From contig CAAFEY010000008.1 of the NCBI GenBank assembly GCA_900761995.1, positions 1 through 44,986 on the forward strand: a stretch of 44,986 nt of DNA, written 5' to 3'. The position numbers and the translations under genes were made by a program. Source of the stretch: an uncultured Collinsella sp. (lineage in GTDB: Bacteria > Actinomycetota > Coriobacteriia > Coriobacteriales > Coriobacteriaceae). Every line of letters starts with the position of its first letter. Within the stretch, counting starts at the first letter, position 1. Shown piece by piece: positions 41,401 through 44,986 of this stretch. Under the pieces are notes generated by a model. It was not told the DNA's origin and did no database searches. It worked only from the letters and a program-made list of their open reading frames with translations.

Positions 41401-41466
41401 TTACGGCGAAATAGGAGCCGCTGGCGACACCCGCGCCGTCAAACTATCCCCAATTCGGCGCAACTT
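41401..41466. repeat. Degenerate second copy of the repeat flanking the GntR gene
   Basis: The segment shares GG(T/C)GAAATAGG at one end and ATCCCCA-TTC-CGCAACT at the other with 40557-40620, in the same orientation. The two copies bracket the GntR gene. Confidence 0.55.
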
Positions 41467-41511
41467 CCAACCAGTCATTTAGGGACGAGGCTTTTAGCTA
41501 AGATTGAACAA

Positions 41512-41545
41512 AAAAGCTCCGAGCTCGTGCAAGCTCGGAGCTTTT
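41512..41545. terminator. Terminator after the dehydratase gene
   Basis: AAAAGCTCCGAGCT pairs with its exact complement around CGTGCA. The A/T ends make it work on either strand. Confidence 0.9.
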
Positions 41546-41589
41546 CGTGCCGCGCATCTATGAGAGGAGATATTTGATGCGCACAGGCG

Positions 41590-43368
41590 CTACTCCATGT
41601 AGCCACCCTGGATGGCGGAAACTGCATGCTCGGTAAAGAACTTGAGCGTGCCGGAGGTATAGCGATTAGCCTTGGGCTTCCAAGCGACTCGGCGCTCAGC
41701 CAGGACGGCGTCGACCTCGGCCGGCTCCATCTCCTTGCCGGCGATGCCCACAATAGACAGCGAGCGCTCGGGGATGTTGATCCGGATAAGGTCGCCCTCC
41801 TCAATCAGTGCAATCGGACCGCCCACTGCGGCCTCGGGCGAAACGTGACCGATAGCCGGGCCCTTGGAGGCGCCGGAGAAGCGGCCGTCGGTGATCAGGG
41901 CGATGCTCGCACCCAGCTCGGGGTCGCTGGCGATGGCCTCGGTGGTGTAGAACATCTCGGGCATGCCGGAACCCTTGGGGCCCTCGTAGCGAATGATGAC
42001 GGCGTCGCCGGGCTTGACCTCGTGCGTCAGGACAGCGTGGATGGCGTCCTCCTCGCAGTCGAACGGGCGGGCCTTGAGCGTGGCCTGGAACATCTCGCGC
42101 GGAACAACCGTGTGCTTGACGACGGCGCCCTCGGGGGCAAGGTTGCCGTGAAGGATGGCGATGGAGCCATCGGTGCCGAAAGCCTGGTCAAACGGGCGAA
42201 TGATGTCCTCGCGCTTGAGGTTCCACTTCTCCAGGTAGCGGCCGCACTTCTCGTAGTAGCCGTTGTTCTTAAGGTCCTCGAGGTTTTCGCCGAGAGTCTT
42301 GCCGGTGACGGTCATGACATCGAGGTGGAGCATCGACTTGATCTCCTCCATGATGCGCGGCACGCCGCCCGCATAGTAGAAGAACTGCGCCGGCCACTCG
42401 CCTGCGGGACGGACGTTGAGCAGGTAGTGAGCGCCACGGTGCAGGCGATCGAAGTCGTCGGCGGACATCTCGATGCCAAACTCGCGGGCAATCGCAGGGA
42501 TATGCAGCAGCGAGTTGGTTGAGCCGGAGATGGCGCCGTGGACCATGATGAGGTTCTCGAAGGACTCCTTGGTCACGATGTCGCGCGGGCACAGGTTGTG
42601 CTCGGAGAGCCACACGGACTGACGGCCGGCCTCGCGGGCAAACTCGCGCAGGTCGGAGCTAGTTGCGGGCAGCAGGGCGGTACCGGGGAGCATAAGGCCC
42701 AGGGCCTCGGCGGTAACCTGCATGGTCGACGCGGTGCCCATAAAGGAGCAGGCGCCGCAGCTGGGGCAGGCGTTGTGCTTGGCAAACTCAAGCTCCTCGC
42801 GGGAGATCTCGCCGCGCTCGTAGCGGGCAGAAATCGCGCCGAGCTGCTCCAGGGTCAGCAGGTCAGGGCCTGCATCCATGACGCCGCCGGTAACGACGAT
42901 GGAGGGGATGTTGATGCGGCCCATGGCCATGAGGTTCGCAGGCAGGCCCTTATCGCAGCTGGCGACAAAGACGCCGGCATCGAACGGGGTGGCCTTGGCA
43001 TGGATCTCGATCATGTTGGCGATCATGTCGCGACTGGGCAGCGAGTAGTTGATGCCGTCGTGGCCCTGGGCCTCGCCGTCGCAGATATCGGTGCAGAAGT
43101 AACGGGCGCCGTGACCGCCAGCCTCGGCAACGCCAGCACGGACCTCCTCGACCAACTCAAACAGGCCGGCAGAACCCGGGTGCGAGTCGCCAAACGTCGA
43201 CTCGATAATGACCTGCGGCTTGTCCAGATCCTCGATGGTCCAGCCAGATCCCAGACGCAGCGGGTCCATCTCGGGGCTGATGGTGCGGAACTTGCCGGAA
43301 CGCGGCTGCAGCTTGGCAACCAGGTCGGCTGCCTCCTGCTGAATCTGTGCCTTGGCCTTCTCGTCCAT
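41590..43368 (-). CDS. IlvD/Edd-family dehydratase, probable sugar-acid (gluconate-type) dehydratase
   Basis: The 592-residue protein starts at 43368 with GAGGAG about six bases upstream. Fe-S cluster ligands of the family are probably Cys96 (DICDG), Cys138 (ASCDKG) and Cys207 (PSCGACSFMGTAST). The phrase FMGTAST differs from the GMYTAN(S/T)M usual in branched-chain IlvD and is closer to sugar-acid dehydratases such as YjhG/YagF. Together with kdgK, eda and a gluconate 5-dehydrogenase nearby, dehydration of gluconate or a similar aldonate to 2-keto-3-deoxy acid is likely. Branched-chain amino acid synthesis is the alternative. It follows a gntP remnant on the same strand. Confidence 0.85.
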   Translation of the reverse strand: MDEKAKAQIQQEAADLVAKLQPRSGKFRTISPEMDPLRLGSGWTIEDLDKPQVIIESTFGDSHPGSAGLFELVEEVRAGVAEAGGHGARYFCTDICDGEAQGHDGINYSLPSRDMIANMIEIHAKATPFDAGVFVASCDKGLPANLMAMGRINIPSIVVTGGVMDAGPDLLTLEQLGAISARYERGEISREELEFAKHNACPSCGACSFMGTASTMQVTAEALGLMLPGTALLPATSSDLREFAREAGRQSVWLSEHNLCPRDIVTKESFENLIMVHGAISGSTNSLLHIPAIAREFGIEMSADDFDRLHRGAHYLLNVRPAGEWPAQFFYYAGGVPRIMEEIKSMLHLDVMTVTGKTLGENLEDLKNNGYYEKCGRYLEKWNLKREDIIRPFDQAFGTDGSIAILHGNLAPEGAVVKHTVVPREMFQATLKARPFDCEEDAIHAVLTHEVKPGDAVIIRYEGPKGSGMPEMFYTTEAIASDPELGASIALITDGRFSGASKGPAIGHVSPEAAVGGPIALIEEGDLIRINIPERSLSIVGIAGKEMEPAEVDAVLAERRVAWKPKANRYTSGTLKFFTEHAVSAIQGGYME

Positions 43369-43476
43369 GATGCTCTCCTCTTTTGATTTGAACGGTTGTA
43401 CCAATCGTTGGTTAATGAATCAGGTGTAAATGGGTACCGAGCGATGCACTCGGCAAAAGATGCTTGGCTACGCGAA

Positions 43477-43665
43477 CTAGGCGAAGAACGAAATCACCAG
43501 GGCGCAGGCAAGACCCGAAAGGCCGATGAGCGTCTCCATAACGGTCCAGGACTTGAGGGTGGTCTTCTCGTCAATCTCCAGGAACGAGGAGCACATCCAA
43601 AAACCGGCATCGTTGACGTGCGAGAGGGCCGTGGCACCACCGCAGATGGCACGCATGGCGGCCGA
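43477..43665 (-). pseudogene. GntP-family gluconate permease, C-terminal remnant
   Basis: The last about 60 residues of a GntP-type permease are readable, including the hallmark ALSHVNDAGFWM, then DEKTTLKSWTVMETLIGL and the final hydrophobic helix to a TAG at 43477. A full permease has about 440 residues; everything N-terminal is gone. Upstream on this strand the reading frame runs into the antisense of a GntR regulator fragment. It lies before the dehydratase gene on the same strand, so an intact ancestor would have been a permease-dehydratase operon. Confidence 0.8.
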
Positions 43666-44017
43666 GCACGCAACCAACGACCAGGTCGTCTGTATCAAAG
43701 AGCTCTGCGACGAATCCGAGCGCCTGGCCGAGGCCGACGAGGATTACTCCGCCGCCGACACCGCGTTCCACAATGCCATTGCCGAGAGCTCCGGAAACCT
43801 CGTCGTTCCCCGCCTGATGGGCGTGCTCAAGGCATCCGTCCCCCTCTTTATCGACGTGACCGGCAAAAAGCTCGTCGAGGAAACTATCCGCACGCACCGC
43901 GATGTGGCCGACGCCATCGCCTCGCGCAATCCCACCGCCGCGCACGACGCGATGTATCTGCACCTGGTGTATAACCGCAACATGATCGCAGAGGGCACGC
44001 AGGAACAGAGCGAATAA
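43650..44017 (+). pseudogene. GntR/FCD regulator, C-terminal remnant
   Basis: From about 43650 the plus strand reads an FCD effector domain: AAEHATNDQVVCIKELCDES, DTAFHNAIAESSGN with the metal-ligand His, and TIRTHRDVADAIASRNPTAAHDAMYLH, ending at the stop at 44015-44017. No DNA-binding winged helix precedes it; the frame to the left is antisense of the permease remnant. The fragment ends 160 bases before the SDR gene on the same strand. Confidence 0.8.
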
Positions 44018-44060
44018 ACGTCCGCGCGGCAAGGGCGAAATCACCGTTTACCTTTTAAAA

Positions 44061-44072
44061 GTGAACGTTCAC
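44061..44072. promoter_or_regulatory. Perfect 12-bp palindrome upstream of the SDR gene
   Basis: GTGAACGTTCAC is self-complementary, and TGAACGTT recurs at 44152-44159 near the start codon. A TATACT -10-like box lies at 44115-44120 between them. A further 8-base inverted repeat (TAGGAGAA ... TTCTCCTA) lies at 44081-44116. GntR or LacI regulators are plausible readers. Confidence 0.5.
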
Positions 44073-44177
44073 CTGATTTTAGGAGAATCTGATTTTTAAA
44101 TCCTCCTCTTCTCCTATACTGACCTTGTATGAAAAGCAAGACTTATATAGATGAACGTTTCTTTTGAAAGGATCGCT

Positions 44178-44986
44178 ATGTCTGATCTTATGGACAGCTT
44201 CCGTCTGGACGGCAAGGTCGCACTGGTAACCGGTGCCACCTATGGCATTGGCATGGCTATCGCCGAGGCGCTCGGAGAGGCTGGCGCCAAGATCGCCTTT
44301 AACGCACGTCACGCCGACAAGGTAGCCGAGGCCGAGAAGCACTACCGCGAGCTGGGCTTTGAGGCTCATGGTTACGTGGCAGACGTCACCGACGAGGCCG
44401 TCGTTGCCGAGCTCATCGCCAAGATCGAGGCCGACTTTGGCACCACGCCCGACATCCTGGTCAACAACGCCGGCGTTATCCAGCGCACCCCGATGCTCGA
44501 CATGAGCGCCGAGGACTTCCGCCGCGTCGTCGATATTGACCTCAACGCACCGTTTATCGTGTCCAAGGCCTGCCTGCCCGGCATGATCGCCAAGGGCCAC
44601 GGCAAGATCATCAACATCTGCTCGATGATGAGCGAGCTAGGTCGCGAGACCATCGCCGGCTATGCCGCCGCCAAGGGCGGACTCAAGATGCTCACCAAGA
44701 ACATCTGCTCGGAGTTTGGCGAGGCCAATATCCAGTGCAACGGCATTGGACCCGGCTACATCGCCACGCCGCAAACCGCACCCCTGCGCGAGACGCAGCC
44801 CGACGGCAGCCGCCACCCGTTTGACCAGTTCATCATTGCCAAGACGCCGGCCGCCCGTTGGGGCACGCCCGAGGATCTGAAGGGCCCCGCCGTGTTCTTG
44901 GCTTCCGATGCATCGAACTTCGTCAACGGCCACATCCTCTACGTCGACGGCGGAATCTTGGCCTACATCGGCAAGCAACCGCAGTA
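44178..44986 (+). CDS. Gluconate 5-dehydrogenase / KduD-type short-chain dehydrogenase (stop just outside the window)
   Basis: The ATG at 44178 follows GAAAGGA. 269 codons are visible, and the last two bases of the window are TA, so the stop is probably the next base. The NAD(P) motif is TGATYGIG (18-25), and the catalytic residues are Ser149, Tyr162 and Lys166 (YAAAK). The phrases NICSMMSELGRETI, GYIATPQTAPLRE and LYVDGGILAYIGKQP are typical of the gluconate 5-dehydrogenase/KduD clade. It would interconvert 5-ketogluconate and gluconate, or 5-keto-4-deoxyuronate-derived DKII and KDG. The neighbouring dehydratase and permease remnant favour the gluconate reading. Confidence 0.88.
   Translation, partial: MSDLMDSFRLDGKVALVTGATYGIGMAIAEALGEAGAKIAFNARHADKVAEAEKHYRELGFEAHGYVADVTDEAVVAELIAKIEADFGTTPDILVNNAGVIQRTPMLDMSAEDFRRVVDIDLNAPFIVSKACLPGMIAKGHGKIINICSMMSELGRETIAGYAAAKGGLKMLTKNICSEFGEANIQCNGIGPGYIATPQTAPLRETQPDGSRHPFDQFIIAKTPAARWGTPEDLKGPAVFLASDASNFVNGHILYVDGGILAYIGKQPQ

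Noticed and set aside
41590..43368. Assignment as branched-chain ilvD
   Set aside because: It cannot be excluded, but the Fe-S motif variant and the sugar-acid neighbours favour an aldonate dehydratase, so the ilvD symbol was not used.
43526..44017. Apparent 163-codon complete gene on the plus strand
   Set aside because: Its first about 40 codons are antisense of the gntP remnant; only the FCD part is genuine, so it is better described as a pseudogene fragment.

Overview
The window looks like a chromosomal piece of a high-GC, anaerobic gut actinobacterium of the class Coriobacteriia, most probably Collinsella or a close relative. This rests on the mix of genes: a complete gatCAB operon, an actinobacterial-style GlnR next to glnA, a class C sortase pilus locus, a ketogluconate/KDPG pathway, and codon use rich in G/C at third positions. 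It is an inference from protein character, because no rRNA or other phylogenetic marker is present. I saw no tRNA, rRNA, CRISPR array, transposase or phage gene.

Layout. 1-3.0 kb: two half-transporters of an ABC exporter (the first partial at the window edge) diverge from an AraC-type regulator. 3.1-3.24 kb: a 143-base near-perfect palindrome. 3.2-6.7 kb: gatC-gatA-gatB on the minus strand, with an unusual internal insertion in GatB. 7.0-15.8 kb: a minus-strand pilus locus encoding a 62-residue exported peptide, a 1036-residue tip or adhesin pilin, two paralogous pilins, a 50-residue membrane protein and a class C sortase. A tandemly duplicated structured RNA candidate lies inside it. 16.2-18.6 kb: a HAD phosphatase and an MFS transporter. 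18.9-21.2 kb: moaA and a moaC-mobB fusion (molybdenum cofactor). 21.4-22.5 kb: a restriction-endonuclease-fold protein bracketed by two copies of a hairpin repeat. 22.7-26.4 kb: a heterodimeric ABC exporter. 26.6-28.9 kb: a MATE pump and its MerR/BmrR-type regulator with a textbook MerR promoter. 29.0-31.2 kb: ligA. 31.4-33.1 kb: a lower-GC four-gene islet (membrane-anchored protein, secreted protein, DUF2975-like membrane protein, YozG-like regulator). 33.2-34.7 kb: an HtrA protease. 34.9-36.9 kb: glnA-glnR with a GlnR-box-like site upstream. 37.1-45 kb: a sugar-acid region with a LacI regulator diverging from kdgK and eda, a GntR regulator, an IlvD/Edd dehydratase, fused remnants of a gluconate permease and a second GntR regulator, and a gluconate 5-dehydrogenase/KduD-type SDR.

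How the genes fit together. The 37-45 kb region reads as a semi-phosphorylative Entner-Doudoroff route: 5-ketogluconate to gluconate (SDR), gluconate to 2-keto-3-deoxygluconate (IlvD/Edd dehydratase), phosphorylation by KdgK, and cleavage by Eda to pyruvate and glyceraldehyde-3-phosphate. The matching GntP-type permease and its divergent GntR regulator have been reduced to 3' ends joined head to head, as if one deletion had removed both promoters.

Several families of short palindromic repeats sit in the intergenic gaps. One has four copies of a 15-21 bp-stem hairpin, and another has about six copies of a CCACCACAAAGG/CCTTTGTGGTGG-type hairpin. The most interesting signals are the duplicated RNA candidate with compensatory base changes in the pilus locus, the deletion scar at 43.65 kb, the alternative RNA structures in the kdgK leader, and the hairpin-bracketed nuclease-like gene.
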